DNA of 64,000 nucleotides from Stratiolaelaps scimitus (GCA_019614645.1 JABWDB010000012.1:6696001-6760000), one strand, 5' to 3'. Positions 11,698 to 23,783 are shown, numbered from the stretch's first letter. Translations and numbers: made by a program. Notes: generated by a model not told the origin, from the letters alone.

Positions 11698-12671
11698 TCA
11701 GTCAGTCTGCTTCCCCGCGGCTGGTTGGGGATGACCGCGTGAAAGTGGAACGGTGAGTCCCTCTATTAGGATAGTGAACAGCACATACGCTATTTATCAT
11801 TGTGCCACGTTCAGGCAAGCAACGAACTAGGCAAAACGGAGCAGGCAACGCAGAAACCCAGGCTATAACCGAGGAAAGAGCAAGGCATCCATATATATTC
11901 AGGTAACAAAGCACCGGGGCAGAAATCTAACATGATTTTCGTAGATTTTCTATGGACAGTTATCAATTCGCTGCGAGAGCCGCCAGTGCTTTCGTACAAC
12001 AGCAACGCTCTATTGTTGCTGCCACTTGTGATTCGATCTCGCCGGCGCAGTTGTCTTGACATCATCTGCGTTCCGTGGTTACGCCCGCGTTCGGGAAACC
12101 GTCGTTCGACGGCGAGTTGAAGCAGGGCATCCAACTGTTCCCCGACTACCAATCCTGTCCCTAAATGATCCTATAGGCGCCAGCACCGCGTGAGCTGAGC
12201 GTCCCGTCCACAAAACGTCCAGTGCACTGAGCCTTATCATGGATTTCCCAGCGCGGGAAATCGTTGCGCGCTATGGAAGTCCGAGAGGTCGTTATACGAT
12301 ACTGTTCACGCTACAAAACGGCGCCGGTGTCGATTTGCCCATAAATACTACGGTAGCCCTACACAACGCACTGTGCAGCTCCTAACCGGCCGCGTTCACT
12401 GGCTCGTCCGCTCGTAGTTCCCTCGGTGACCCATCGCCGTTCGTGCTTTATAGACACGAAACGTGGACACGGCTGCTTCATAGCCAATAAAGTAATGACT
12501 CTAGAGGCGGCAATAATAGCACCATTTATTGTATGGGCCAAAGCCAAAAGCAGTCAGCTAGGCAAGACCTATGTGGCAGGAAGAATTCTACCTATTTGTC
12601 AGCCGTGATGTTTTGAGGCGTTTGTACGTCGAATATATAAGACGCGCTTGTTATTAAATATATAATTCTAA

Positions 12672-12722
12672 TATAATATAATAATAATTATTATTATTAT
12701 TGTTATTATTATTATTATTATG
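12672..12722. repeat. (ATT)n microsatellite
   Basis: ATT/TTA triplet repeat with a single TGT interruption. It is preceded by an AT-rich imperfect stretch from about 12650. Confidence 0.9.
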
Positions 12723-13136
12723 AGTAATTAATTATCTGTTCTAATAGAATCATGGGTCGCTTTACTCCTGCGCAATGAATACCTCGACTAATCTCGGGAA
12801 ACGTGCCGGCTGGCTCTAAGGCTATGGTAGACGTTTGCGTATAAGCTCTGATCGCCGCATTTCTTGGTTACGTCAACGTAATGAAATGAATGTACCATTG
12901 CCTCCCTTCTTAGTCGAGCGTTGCTTCTCGTTGAACATTTGTAGGGTTGCACCGAGCAAAAGTTCGCAGACAATGACGCACTCCAATATATGGCACAGAT
13001 ACAGATCATTCGCCGAGGCACCGCACGGCACCCTCACGGTATAGCAGCAAGCAGAGATAAGGTCGGATTCGGTCGAGTCGACTTGAGACGCAGTGCCGTC
13101 ATACTCAGCGAAAAGACGAACGACTCCCAAGGGTAG

Positions 13137-13165
13137 CGGGCGGGCGGACGGGCGGGCGGGCGGGC
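13137..13165. repeat. (GGGC)n tetranucleotide repeat
   Basis: Six to seven GGGC units with one GGAC variant. It is short and impure. Confidence 0.8.
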
Positions 13166-13529
13166 TTGCTCGGCCGGCCAAACGGAGGACACAGCGGTGG
13201 TGGTGTCAAGCCAGCTCGAAGTGGATGACGAGCATAAAGTCCAAGACATGAAACGGAGATTGCCATTACGCCGTGGCGTGGGTGCAAACTCAATGCAAAC
13301 GCCTGACGAAGAAGTGAGCGAAAGTCCGAAATCCAGATGAGGCCGGTATCATCGATCCGAGCCATGGCACATTTGGCCCGGTGCACATATGATATAGGCA
13401 TGCGGCTGCGTTCGACATAGTGCGTCTTTAGTAGGGAACTTTAGGTGTTAACTGATCTCGTGTTGGTGTTAAAGGTGTTGACGCGTATAGTAGTGAGTGC
13501 GTTTATGATGTTCATGTGCGGATCAAACC

Positions 13530-13650
13530 TTTGAAGTGCCTACTGTACAAATGCTATGATGCTCTCCTGCCGTATGGGCGAGGATCGCTGGTTCGATAGC
13601 CTTGCTAAGCGTTACATACGTTACATGCGCTGTGATTAAAGAAGGAACTC
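13530..13650 (+). repeat. Possible tRNA-derived SINE relic
   Basis: A B-box-like GCTGGTTCGATAGCC lies at about 13587-13601. It is preceded by a CTCCTGCC/GGGCGAGG stem-like pair resembling an anticodon arm. The downstream order, CTAAGCGTTACATACGTTAC then GTGATTAAAG, loosely resembles the tail of the 48.5-kb SINE copy. No full tRNA cloverleaf can be drawn and the A box is not clear. A chance B-box match is possible. Confidence 0.35.
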
Positions 13651-15390
13651 GTCACGGAGGACGAACGAGGATTTTTGTCAACACGCCATAATAATTTTTA
13701 TAACATCTTGTCATTATATATATATATATGTAATAACATCACGCTAGCTATATCCGTAGTTACAGTTCTGCTATATATTGATCTGCGATGACTATATCCA
13801 TAGGCCTATAGAAGTATACTATCATGGTTTATCCATAATATTCCTCTAAGTCAGGTTTACCCACAGTGAAACGATGGCGATGGTAATATCGTTTGAGACA
13901 TCATCATTTCTCATTTCAGCATCGGTGGCTCGTGGATAACGCCAAGATAGTTGAAAGCCTGTTCACCGTTATGGCTATCTACGTGCTTCAAGGCGAACTC
14001 TACGCACATACATTTTGGGTGTGTCAGAGCTCGACTATAATGGTCACGATTCATATCGTCGTGTAGTTTCGTGTGCGCAGTCGAACGGCTTCATGGCTAG
14101 ATGCCCCAAAACGATCCCGACGTACACAGCGTTGTTTGCTCGCAAAGAAATGACAACCACTATGAAAGATATACGAGGCTGTAAACGAGTACAATGCCAC
14201 CATAAATTGGGACGACACTCGTGGTTACACAGCGCCAGTTCGCCTTCAGCGAAACGCGAGGATGCTCTCTGCGAGGATCGCGGCGGACTCGAAATTCAAA
14301 ATCGGTAGACGTTGAGACTCACTTGAAGCGTTCGAGGTCGCTGATTGCTGATCCGGGAAATCTATGCGAAGGGCCGGAGCAACCAAAAACCCGTTTGACT
14401 TGTTGAAGTTCCCAATCGTGCCCTGCTAATGAACCAGGCCGAGGCGACGAGAAGCCATTGCCGCTGTGAGTTGGTCACGCCACACTACATCCGTGTTCCG
14501 CCTCGAGTCCCACTAAACGATTGCAACACGCGCTACGCGGCGGGAACGATGGAGAATTCAGCGAATTCAAATACTGCAGTGGCTCTTGTATAGCGGCAGA
14601 ACGCCTCTGTTTGACGTCCAACACCTGGCTGCTAGGCAATACTGTATGGAAGTCGCATATACATCGCTTTCCTCTACCCTTCTAGGGAAATAAATCGAAT
14701 TTATATTTTTATATATAGCATTTTTGAAAGGCATCAAATAGATAGGTGCTTGAAACTTGTAGATTGCTGGATTGTTATAATATGGATGGTAAAACACGCG
14801 TTCGAGTGGCTAGTCGTGCCGTCGTTCGTCGCTCAGTTGCAAACACTTAGCCTGGCAAACTCTGCCGCTGTCTCCCGCCCCACAGCGGTATCTACTACCA
14901 TCCCCGACTAGTGCATTAAACCTATAAGTATAGCCAAACTGAACGAAAACTAGCTCAACAATAGCACACAGGCAGGCCCACAAAGACAGGGCTATACTCA
15001 GCGAGAAGTTCGTTTTCTGGCTACACTGTGTACTCCGGGTAGGGCAAACCGCCGCGATTGATCGCACGATCGCAAGCAGATACCAGCGCTGGGGTCGCCT
15101 CTGCAGGCCCTTGCCCCATGCTCCAGAGCCTGTTCTTGCGCGTGGCGTGTCTGATCATACAGGGTTTGTTCCTTCGAGCTCCCAACGACCTCGATCTCTC
15201 TCTCTCTCTCTCTCTCGCACGCTCTGTTTCTCGTTTTCGCTATGTGGCCTTTTCAACTACTGAAACAACTGGAGGTGGCAGCTAAACACCGTGCAGTTCA
15301 CTTTGTGCACGATCGCAGAATCGGATAAGAAGTGGCTAGTGCTCGCTCGCTCGTTCGTGCGCTCGCAGCAGCGCCGTCCTCTAGCCTGTT
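13651..15390. other. Spacer with minor repeats
   Basis: No supportable gene. A short (TA)n lies at 13714-13729 and a (TC)n run of about 22 bases at 15196-15217. GCTCGCTCGCTCG-type repeats occur at about 15340-15365. Confidence 0.4.
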
Positions 15391-15404
15391 GCCTACTCTC
15401 TGTT

Positions 15405-15525
15405 CGCCCTGCAATTTCCTAACCCTTCACTGCGTCCCTAGCTAACCTAGGCTAGGCCTGCTTCGAACCGCGGGTGCGGCGGATCGCTCTCTTACCTTGT
15501 GCCATTCACCGCGTCATACGTGGTC
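15405..15525 (-). repeat. Possible tRNA-derived SINE relic (minus strand)
   Basis: On the minus strand an A-box-like TGGCACAAGGTAAGAG is followed about 30 bases later by a B-box-like GCGGTTCGAAGCAGG (plus-strand 15451-15466). The spacing suits a tRNA gene head. Downstream, GGAAATTGCAG resembles the AATTGCAG in the tail of the 48.5- and 55.7-kb copies. The acceptor stem does not pair well, so a functional tRNA is unlikely. Confidence 0.4.
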
Positions 15526-17610
15526 GACACGGAGTGGCAACGTAGTTGCGGGCTGAGGGACCGAACGGGCCCGGCCCCCAGACGGAGATCCTTGTTACCT
15601 CCCAGGATGCTCGCCTTCGCCTGATAAGATCGTGCTGGAGAAGCAGACAACGAGAAACCCTGAGAACCTCTCCATCTGGAGTACGAGCGCTCTCATCCTG
15701 TAGCAGCAGCGCTCCCAGGAGCCACGGAGGCGTTCCACGTACGGGGAGGTACGGCGCGCAGGCCTTGTAGCGATCGCTGACAACGAGTGCAGTGGTCTGC
15801 GCATCGACGGGAACCCTGATACTCGCTACTGGCAATATGCGTGGCGGTGTTTGCCAACCTCTTGTATAAGGCGTGGGTTATTGAGTGAGGTGGGGTGTGG
15901 AGAGAGAAGCCACCACAATTTTGTCACCATCGAGGTACTGCCATGCGTGACGACGCGACGCACTGTTTGTGCGAGAGGCACCTTGCCACACTTCACTATG
16001 TCACGCTATAGCCATAGACCGACTTCGAGGCTTCGGTACATAGTCGTTGGCACCACCTGCTGTATGACGAGGGAACAAGCGCCTAAGCGAGCTAGAAGTG
16101 CGTACAAGGGTAGGTAGACGAAATTTTGACCGTTACGAAGTTCATCCGGAAAGGTTTCATGCTTTTGAGGATGCTGGATTTCCGGAACGATGTCAAACAT
16201 AATAGATTAGCCTTGGTGAAGGCAAAACAAACGCTGCAATGACAACCAAATTTGAAAAAAATATACTCAAATGAAATGTGCAGAATTTATCTAGTCTACA
16301 CATATGGAAGCCCTCTTAGTTGATTTATTTTCCGATGCGCGTGTAATAGAATAATAACAATAATAGTTGTTTGTTGAATAGCGTCACTGTTTACAGCCTA
16401 ATAGATACATTAACATATACATTAACAGAAGAAGGGTCGCTTCAAGGTCAGGTCGTCCTGTCCACCATGTGTATCATACATGAGGTCGTTTAATGAGAAT
16501 TTTTTTAAGATTAGGAGAATCACCAATAACCACCAGAGAAAATAGAAGCTGTAGGAGAACCCTACGATCAAAGTAGGTGAGGCGGCGACTGTTCGTATTG
16601 TTACGTAGGGGGCTTTAGTGGCCTTCTAGATAGTAGGCGCTGCCGCATGACGACGGCGATCTTAGGGGATCAGTGGACTCCGTGTAGGCGCACGTCTCCG
16701 TGAGTAAAGCTATCGCCTCTATTAGCAGTCAATCGATTCGGTCGGCGTTTCCCCCTATGGACCCAAGGCCAAACAGATCCTTTTAATTAGCTAAGCGGTA
16801 TGCAAATAGATATAAGGGCCAAGCAGCCACTACTGATGGCTACTACAACAATAGCAATGTAAATAGGTGACCGGCCATTCATATTGACTGGGCAGCTTGT
16901 ATTGCCAACACAAGCTGTTGAAGCCAATATCTAAGCTAGTCAAAGTTGTCATTGCGAATGTAACAGCGTAACAAATCACGGTCAATAGATATATTTCCAT
17001 AGCTAGCTCTTGCCACACGCAAGTCTATTCAATGTTACTTGAAATTGATCATGTGACCAATCACGCGTTCAGCTCCAACTTCAGGCTCATCCATAAGTTG
17101 TTCCTGTGTTTCGAGCAACACTCGTTATCAATGTTCGCGCCTCCACCCGCACGTTTAATACCGATGCGTATTTAATGATTCGATTGTTGTTCCCGTCAGT
17201 CAAAAAGCGACTCACGCTTGTCTGACTTGCTTGTCCGTTGGCCTACCCGCCCATCGTTCTAAGCTTGGTCTTGCAATCCCCCGGCCGTTTAACCCGGTCA
17301 CCATAGCTTGTTGCCCAACGCTGCTTGCCTCGATTCAAGCTGCTATCTCCCAGTGGGTGTTGGCTACACGAAGCTGAACAACACCACATTGGAGGACGCT
17401 CCCGGACGCCGAACATACCCGTAGAGTAGTGAGAGCCCATTAAATGGTCATTATTGCCCAGTCCACTTACGTGTTGGTGTGTGAGCATGTCCGCTGTACG
17501 CAATTCTGCTCCACGTAGCCCGTTTGAGAGATGGGTTCAGCACCTGCCTGCCCCGATGTATCGCGAGTTTTTGGGACCGATTCTCGTTCCGGACCTCCAT
17601 CTCCGGCTGT
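15526..17610. other. Spacer
   Basis: I see no gene, RNA or strong repeat. Open frames near 15.5-15.8 kb occur on both strands together and lack start or splice support. Confidence 0.35.
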
Positions 17611-17618
17611 CTGCCGAT

Positions 17619-17654
<36 letters not shown>

Positions 17655-17655
17655 T
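17619..17655. repeat. (AC)n(AT)n compound microsatellite
   Basis: A short (AC)n run passes into about twelve AT units. Confidence 0.9.
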
Positions 17656-17698
17656 CGGCCTGTACGCTATATAGTGTGCAAGTGTGGCGGACGTTCCC

Positions 17699-18262
17699 TC
17701 AGGACGGTTTCCCCGCCCGCCCGACGACGAGGTGCTGGGAGATCCCCGCGGACGGCATTGGTAGTGGTTGGTTGGCCGGTCCGTCGGTCAGTCGGAGTGG
17801 AGCGCACGGCCCCGAACCCCGAGTCGAGTGGGGTCTGATGGCGAATCGGGAAGTCTCTGGGAGACGAGGAGAGAAGGATAATTGAGGGAATCGATGCTGG
17901 CGGCGCGCCGCCGTCCTGAGCCTCACTAGGCCCTGCCGGACTGGTGTGGCCTCGGTGGCCACTATCACTCCTGCTGCTGCAGCTGCTGCTGCGGCGGCGG
18001 CGCCTGCGTCTGCCGGTACCGCTGATGTACTAATAATAAATGCGAGCAATAAAACGCCAGACCAGAAGAAACCCGCTGTGGAACAGGGAGTTAGGGGTAT
18101 ACACCAGAGCACCAGCTGGTGTTCTTGTCGACGACTGACGTGGCAGAGAAGGCGGTGGAGGCGGCGGCGGTGGTGCTGTTTGCGAGATCGAAAATCACAC
18201 AGAGAAATGGCTAGGAGAATTAGTTGGCAGCGTGAACGAATCCGATATGATGCTACAACCAC
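17699..18262 (-). CDS. Low-confidence open frame with hydrophobic segment and polyalanine
   Basis: A 187-codon frame on the minus strand. About one third of the way in there is a hydrophobic stretch (FFWSGVLLLAFII) followed by small residues and then about ten alanines. That resembles a secretion signal followed by a low-complexity region. The polyalanine comes from a CTG/CGG triplet repeat at about 17973-18003, and the plus strand is open there too. No family is recognised. I think a chance open frame across a triplet repeat is more likely than a gene. Confidence 0.12.
   Translation of the reverse strand: MVVASYRIRSRCQLILLAISLCDFRSRKQHHRRRLHRLLCHVSRRQEHQLVLWCIPLTPCSTAGFFWSGVLLLAFIISTSAVPADAGAAAAAAAAAAGVIVATEATPVRQGLVRLRTAARRQHRFPQLSFSPRLPETSRFAIRPHSTRGSGPCAPLRLTDGPANQPLPMPSAGISQHLVVGRAGKPS
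17973..18003. repeat. (CTG)n/(CGG)n triplet tract
   Basis: CTG units pass into CGG units. The tract keeps frames open on both strands. Confidence 0.8.
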
Positions 18263-18576
18263 TGCGCGTGGGGGACGCTGGGGGTCTCTGTGCTAAAACC
18301 GCTGTGATCAATGATGGGCATTGTCCTATGCCTTGGAGCTGGCGTTGCTTCGGTGGGATCGGTTTCGTCTGGGTCGCTAAATACGTACGTCAAGTGGAAG
18401 CTAACGTTCGCGGCCATGTGGACATTACACATCTATGTGTATTGTACATGTGCCAGGATATTAGTGGCATGGAATCCACGGGTGATCGAAGGGGCATGTC
18501 ATTTTTCTGCGTAAACGATCATGCAAGGAATTGTGTCTGGAGACTGGTGCACGTACAGCGAAGGAAAAGTCCCTGA
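18232..18576 (+). CDS. Low-confidence open frame, unknown product
   Basis: A 114-codon frame, GTG-initiated in bacterial terms, with the first ATG a few codons later (about 18247). Codons are G-rich at the first position, as in real genes, and the composition is balanced with several cysteines. No motif or family is recognised. No convincing splice site bounds it. Confidence 0.15.
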   Translation: MNESDMMLQPLRVGDAGGLCAKTAVINDGHCPMPWSWRCFGGIGFVWVAKYVRQVEANVRGHVDITHLCVLYMCQDISGMESTGDRRGMSFFCVNDHARNCVWRLVHVQRRKSP

Positions 18577-18903
18577 GTAGAAAACTCGGAATATTGCAGG
18601 GAGTGACATGAAGAGATCGGGCAAATTGTTCTGACATCAGACGTCTCCTTCATAGGTCTTAAGCAGTAAGCAGGTAGATGTCAAGATAGACTCGCGTGGA
18701 TCTTTCCGACTAACAATAAAACGAACAGATAAATATAGATTCGCGCAATACGTAGCAACGTAATCGCTTACCATTCTGGCGGCGCAGGATTCAAAGGTGC
18801 ATATTGCCGAAAACGAGAGATTGTTGAAGGCGACAACCGTTCAGAGTTTACAGCCCAGCCTGGATCGTGATCCAAGCCTGAATAGCGAACGTCAACACTC
18901 ATC

Positions 18904-18904
<1 letters not shown>

Positions 18905-18948
<44 letters not shown>

Positions 18949-18949
18949 C
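18905..18949. repeat. (AT)n microsatellite
   Basis: A nearly pure AT repeat with one TG interruption. Confidence 0.95.
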
Positions 18950-19216
18950 GCAATAGGCGATAGAATATGAGACATCATGCGTGAATGAGATCGTCAAGGG
19001 TGCTCTGCCCAAATGCATGGGCGAGATCCAGGGCGGAATACAAATTCGCCCCCCCCGTCCACCCGGGGCCCTAGCCCATTTCGTGTCATCTACCTGCGGA
19101 GTGGGTCCCACGTCTCGACGCGTTGCCGGTACGCACCCACGGCTCTCTTCCCGAGTGTCACACCCAGGCTGAGGCACGATCACTCCCGATGAGACGAGCG
19201 CGCGCAAAGACGCCAG

Positions 19217-19612
19217 ATGGCTCCGTTGCTCGGTGCAGGCGCGGAGCAGACAGAGAGACGAAGGGTCCCATCAGTGGTTTCCTTTACACCACGTATAGGT
19301 ATGATAGCAAGAGTGTGTCAGTGGGACGAGACCGCTGGACCGACCCCCACGCTGACAGTTGTTCACGACGCAAATGAGATCCCCGACATTGTCCCGACGT
19401 CATTCTATTTGGTAACCGCCGCCAGCATTCGTCTGGCATCGTCCGCGACAATGCCTCGCGCATGCGAGGGGCGTCTGTCTAGCCGGTCCACTTATAGCCG
19501 CTTTCGTGGTCTAGAGGTCCGAGCGGGTGGGGCTTCGACGAGTATGGGTCCGAGCGCCAACCCCAGCGAGTCAAGTGGGCTGTACCACCGTGGGGTTATG
19601 TGCACGTATGCT

Positions 19613-19615
<3 letters not shown>
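19217..19615 (+). CDS. Candidate open frame, unknown product
   Basis: A 132-codon frame from ATG to TAG, open on the plus strand only; the antisense has no comparable frame. Composition is protein-like: an acidic/neutral middle (residues about 35-60), then a Ser/Arg/Gly-rich C-terminal half. Third positions favour G/C in roughly 60 percent of codons. The stop codon sits at the first bases of a long (GA)n tract, so the repeat truncates the frame. The start context is weak (C at -3). No domain, signal peptide or membrane segment is recognised. It could be an exon, a small gene or chance. Confidence 0.22.

Positions 19616-19659
<44 letters not shown>
19613..19659. repeat. (GA)n microsatellite
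   Basis: A pure AG/GA repeat of about 46 bases, immediately after the stop of the open frame at 19217-19615. Confidence 0.95.
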
Positions 19660-19661
<2 letters not shown>

Positions 19662-19833
19662 GCAGTAGAGAAAACAAGACCGTCAGACAGATACGGTCTG
19701 AGTCTAACCTCTGGAGACAGCACAAAAGCCGACGGGATCTGAAGCGATGTTCGGCGCTGAACGTGTTCGGCAGACGCCGGACGACTGCCTTGATATGATT
19801 GCGCGTCGCGACTAAGCGGGGTCCACCACGCAC

Positions 19834-19850
19834 AATATATATATATATAC
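19834..19850. repeat. Short (AT)n tract
   Basis: Eight AT units. Confidence 0.85.
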
Positions 19851-19859
19851 ATAGCGCAT

Positions 19860-21270
19860 TTGCATACGCACCATCTCTCGGGCGTAGCCCCAACGGCATG
19901 TCGTCTTTAGCTGCCATAGGCTGCAGCAGTTTGGCTGTCCGTCGAAGCTCGATCGTCCTTCTGTTGGTCGACTTATCCACAGGGTGGTCCGCCTTGACTA
20001 TTTATTCGCGATAGCATTACAGAGACGACAGAGTATGAAGATTGCTATTTGGACAGTGCATGTGTATGTGGGATCTTCAACTTGTCCGATTCATCTAATC
20101 ACCTGTTTGTTTGCATGAAAGGTGCACACATTCGTCTATTCCATGTGGCTATTGAACACCAAGGATAGGAGTTAATTGCGACATGTTAACTGTCAACTCT
20201 TCGAGGTCGTTCACAATAGCGGAAAAAAAATCTGACGATCCTTCCGCCTTACGAAGCAATGCGAAGACAATATCGTGGGCGTTAGAAGTTCGCTAGGAAT
20301 CAGCCAGAGAACATTTACATTTGGGTGCATAGCGTGTTCGACATGGAGCATGGACGGACGCATATGCATGTTGGTGATAGTCACTGCACTGAATTCTGAT
20401 CAGGACCAGATAGCCAGATAAGGCCCTTCAGTTTCACGCGTACACGGTGTGTCCTGCCAATCAGGCTCCACTCGGACTCATCCGTGGTTTCAGAGGCATG
20501 CCATCCCAATAGCGAACAGGTGAACTGGCGAGCTGCACTGAACACTGATGTCAGTTTTTCTCGTTAACGATCTCTGTCGGTCGGCTGACAGAATCGGCTG
20601 AGAATTTCCAGTCACCGCAAGTGGCGTCATTCATTCGAAGCGACTGCACAAGCGCTGTAGATAGTTTATGTCCGATTTTCATATATTTTCATATTTTCAT
20701 ATCGCATGCGTGGTGTCCCTGATGATCAACACGTGTGTACAGGCACACGCCTGAACACAACAGCACAGCAGCGGAACAGACTCAGTCCGGCCTTGTCGCG
20801 CCCATCTGTTCCGAGTTGTATAATAACTGACAGAATTCAGAATGAAAAGTCTATCTTAGACACCCTGCTGCAAGCAGGCCAGTCGAGCTTATTAATCCAC
20901 TCGACCCGTTCAGGACGTATCACATTGAGAGATTGAACATATGCGAAAATGCATCATCAACACGTCGTCAACGTAATCTGATAGAATCAGATTCAATCAA
21001 TGTATGCACACCCTCTTCCCGATGTTCAATGACAAACGCGCTCAGGCCCTGGCCTTCTCGTTCAGGAGGCCTTCTTCGCGGCTCCAACGCGGCTCGAAAC
21101 AGGCCCCCGCGACAAACAGGCCAACAACATGTGTTCGCTCCGGCATCAAGGACGACATCAGGAGTGGGGGGGGTGAATTCGATCATATGGAGATGCAGTA
21201 AAGGCGTCGGAGTGCTCCGCCGCACCCTCGCCGACCATGTTTGCCTGCCTCTGCCGGTCGCTTGGTGATG
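19860..21270. other. Spacer
   Basis: No gene can be supported. TTTTCATAT occurs twice in close succession near 20679-20702. Confidence 0.35.
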
Positions 21271-21423
21271 CATTATGTATAAAATATTTCAGTCTCCGAC
21301 AAGATCACTTCGCCGTCCCACTTCGCCTCAGGTTCGCCAGTGGTCTATTGAGGTAAAGTGCGATTCAACAGCTGGAGCCTTAGCGGGGTGGGGGGAACCC
21401 GTCATCGCTCATCCGGCTGACAG

Positions 21424-21721
21424 ATTGGCGCGCCTTGGTCTCGCGCCGGCGGCGGCGGCGGCGGCGGCCGCGCAAACGGTAGCGAACGCCGCGAACATCG
21501 TCGGTAACAGCGGTGAAGTTGGCCGGCTTCTCCGCAGGCTCAGTAGCGGCACTGGTGACTCGGCAGGCAATATAGAACGGGCTAGCTTGAGTCTTAGCCG
21601 ATCGAAGTCGCTGTATGAAGCTCAGTGGGGGGGAGGGGTGCCTTTGTTTAACTCTGCATTTTATCGTCTTGACGGGCTGTTCGTAGTGTATCTCACATCC
21701 GTGGATTCTGCTGACGATTGA
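21424..21721 (+). CDS. Candidate exon with polyalanine then Ser/Gly/Arg-rich segment
   Basis: The frame follows a plausible acceptor (CATCCGGCTGACAG, ending at 21423) and runs to a TGA at 21719-21721. It begins with a short stretch, then about eight alanines from a (GCG)n run at 21449-21470. Next comes a Ser/Gly/Arg-rich part containing SGTGDSAGN, and after about 21640 a hydrophobic tail that looks less like coding sequence. A fragment near 43.38 kb encodes the same SGTGDSAGN string using different synonymous codons. The antisense is also open. No family is recognised. Confidence 0.2.
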
Positions 21722-21832
21722 TTTTCCACGGTACGTAATATATATATGGTATATATTAAGTTTGGTATCTGACAATATTCTCAAAGTCATGATGATGGTA
21801 AGCTCTTATAAATCGAATTAAATATAATCGTC

Positions 21833-21862
21833 ATAATATATATATATATATATATATATATA
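21833..21862. repeat. (AT)n microsatellite
   Basis: About fifteen AT units. A smaller AT-rich patch lies just upstream at 21738-21756. Confidence 0.9.
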
Positions 21863-21869
21863 ACAATAG

Positions 21870-23600
21870 ACTGCGAAAAACACCTTCTCAATTCATTTAC
21901 TGCCGGTAGATTGAATATGTGCCGTTTGTTACTGTAAAGCTACATGAGGCCGCATAGAACCTTGGTGAGGCTAGTTGTTAAGCCAAGATGTTATTATAGA
22001 TTAGCTGTATGCACGAATTTAATCGAATACCAGCAGCTTGATATATATTTTATTTTCTTGTGTGCGAATTGTTCATACAATTTCCGCTACGTATTAAAGA
22101 CGTACGCGTATGTGGCATTCTGTAGTGAACGCCTGCCGAAGACTCTGTTCAGCAGACCGAGTCTTAGGTATCGATTATCTTCGCGATATGTGCTGTAGCA
22201 CTGTGGCTCACCTCCAACAACTCCGAGTTGCCTTTTGAGGCTGGCGCAGTTTTTGGGAATACTCACTTGGGAAGCCTCTAATGTCGACTCATGATACGTG
22301 TCCGCCACTTGCGTAATATCTGCACGACAGTCTCAAATCGCTAACTAGAATTGCTCATTAATTGGCACCAATTCACACCTCCTTCATAGCTCCCGTCCGC
22401 CTCGCTCTCGGCGCCACCGACCGGCAGTTATAATGTCAAAGGCAAATGTCCTTACGTCACATTCAGGCCTGTCCTATCTTCTGGTCCTGAGCAAAAAAAA
22501 ACACACACACACATACACAGCTGCGTTAGTCCATGTTCTAATAATAGCAACCATGCTCTAGTATAATACCAGCTGTCAACACCCACTACCAAGTGACGGG
22601 GTCCGCCCATGGATTCCATTATGTAGCTTCCCCCAAACCCCGGAGATAACAGATCGCTTTTGCCATCACCCCCAGCATGGATCTAGTCTCTCCCTCTCTC
22701 TTCATTTATATATATATGTATATATATTTCTCTCTCACCCGCTCACTGCCTCCTAGAATCCACCCGATAGAGATATTGTGCATACATCGCGATCAACAGG
22801 AAGGCACGGCCAATCGACGGGGACAGCGGACAAGGGATAACGCATCAAGACTATTTACTGTGGCGGGGGCGGCGGGGGCGGCGGCGGCATTGCTGGAACC
22901 AACGTGGGTGAGGTGGAAAGAGGTGCGGGCAAATCGTAGAACTTTATGATGATCATATGTAGCTGCGTTATAATACCATGCCACCGCTGCCCGCTAACAG
23001 CAGCGTAATGGCCGTCCACTAGGTACGCGTATCCGCCAACGGTCTCGTACGCTCGTACAGGGCCAGTTCGGCCATCGTCGCTCCATCCCATCCCGATGTG
23101 AAGGAGCAATAGAGAAACATAGCGGAACACGGGCGAGACTCGATACATCCGGTGCGGACGTGGCTGCGCGTCGTCCGTGCCCGACTTATCTCGCGGGTGG
23201 CCGAGAACGGCAGCGTCCAACGGACAGCAGGTTTCGCTGTTCGGCTGTTGTCCCACTGTTGCCAGTGGACTGTTCGCGGTTGCGGCTTGCAATGTCGTCA
23301 CGCGCATGGCTATCCGCCTCGGTTACACCATTGCTTGTGGCGTCTTGCACGGACGGAACAGGCATAATGATTAGAAACGCACACACACGCTGACTTATCT
23401 AACTAAGTGAAAATAGCACACTTAGTGACTTGTGGTGAACACTTGGTGGGTTTCTATGGGAGGTCTAGATCGGCAGGTTGCTGCAAGGCTAGTAGCGTAC
23501 TCCGAATGGCGACCTTAAAATGAAAGGCAGCTTGAGTAACGTGCAAGTAACTGATAACTTTTTGACAGTTGTATGACGGAGATTTTTCGCCCTTTCCCAA
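21870..23600. other. Spacer
   Basis: No gene is supportable. An A-run with (CA)n lies at 22491-22515, an impure (AT)n at 22706-22728 and a GGC-rich patch at 22862-22890. Overlapping open frames on both strands at about 22.8-23.4 kb look compositional. Confidence 0.35.
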
Positions 23601-23613
23601 TAAAGGGCGTCAC

Positions 23614-23783
23614 CTGTCATGCTAATCTACCTTTTTTTTTTATAAGAGATTAAAGGTAAATCCTGCATGTGCACCAGGCCTCACAACGAAGGTATTTGCC
23701 TGGTAGTGTCAAACTGTTACTGACTAAACCCAGAACCGATTTTCACGTGGGGCACTGACCGAGACTGTCATGCTAATCTACCT
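23614..23783 (+). repeat. Pair of 19-bp direct repeats, 151 bp apart
   Basis: The string CTGTCATGCTAATCTACCT occurs exactly at 23614-23632 and at 23765-23783. Both copies run directly into low-complexity DNA: poly-T after the first, (AT)n at 23784-23806 after the second. GGGC-containing sequence precedes both at slightly different distances. This may be a small duplication or the ends of an unknown repeat. Confidence 0.8.

Noticed and set aside
19571..19980. Minus-strand frames with Ser-Leu repeats
   Set aside because: They translate the (GA)n tract and have no other support.
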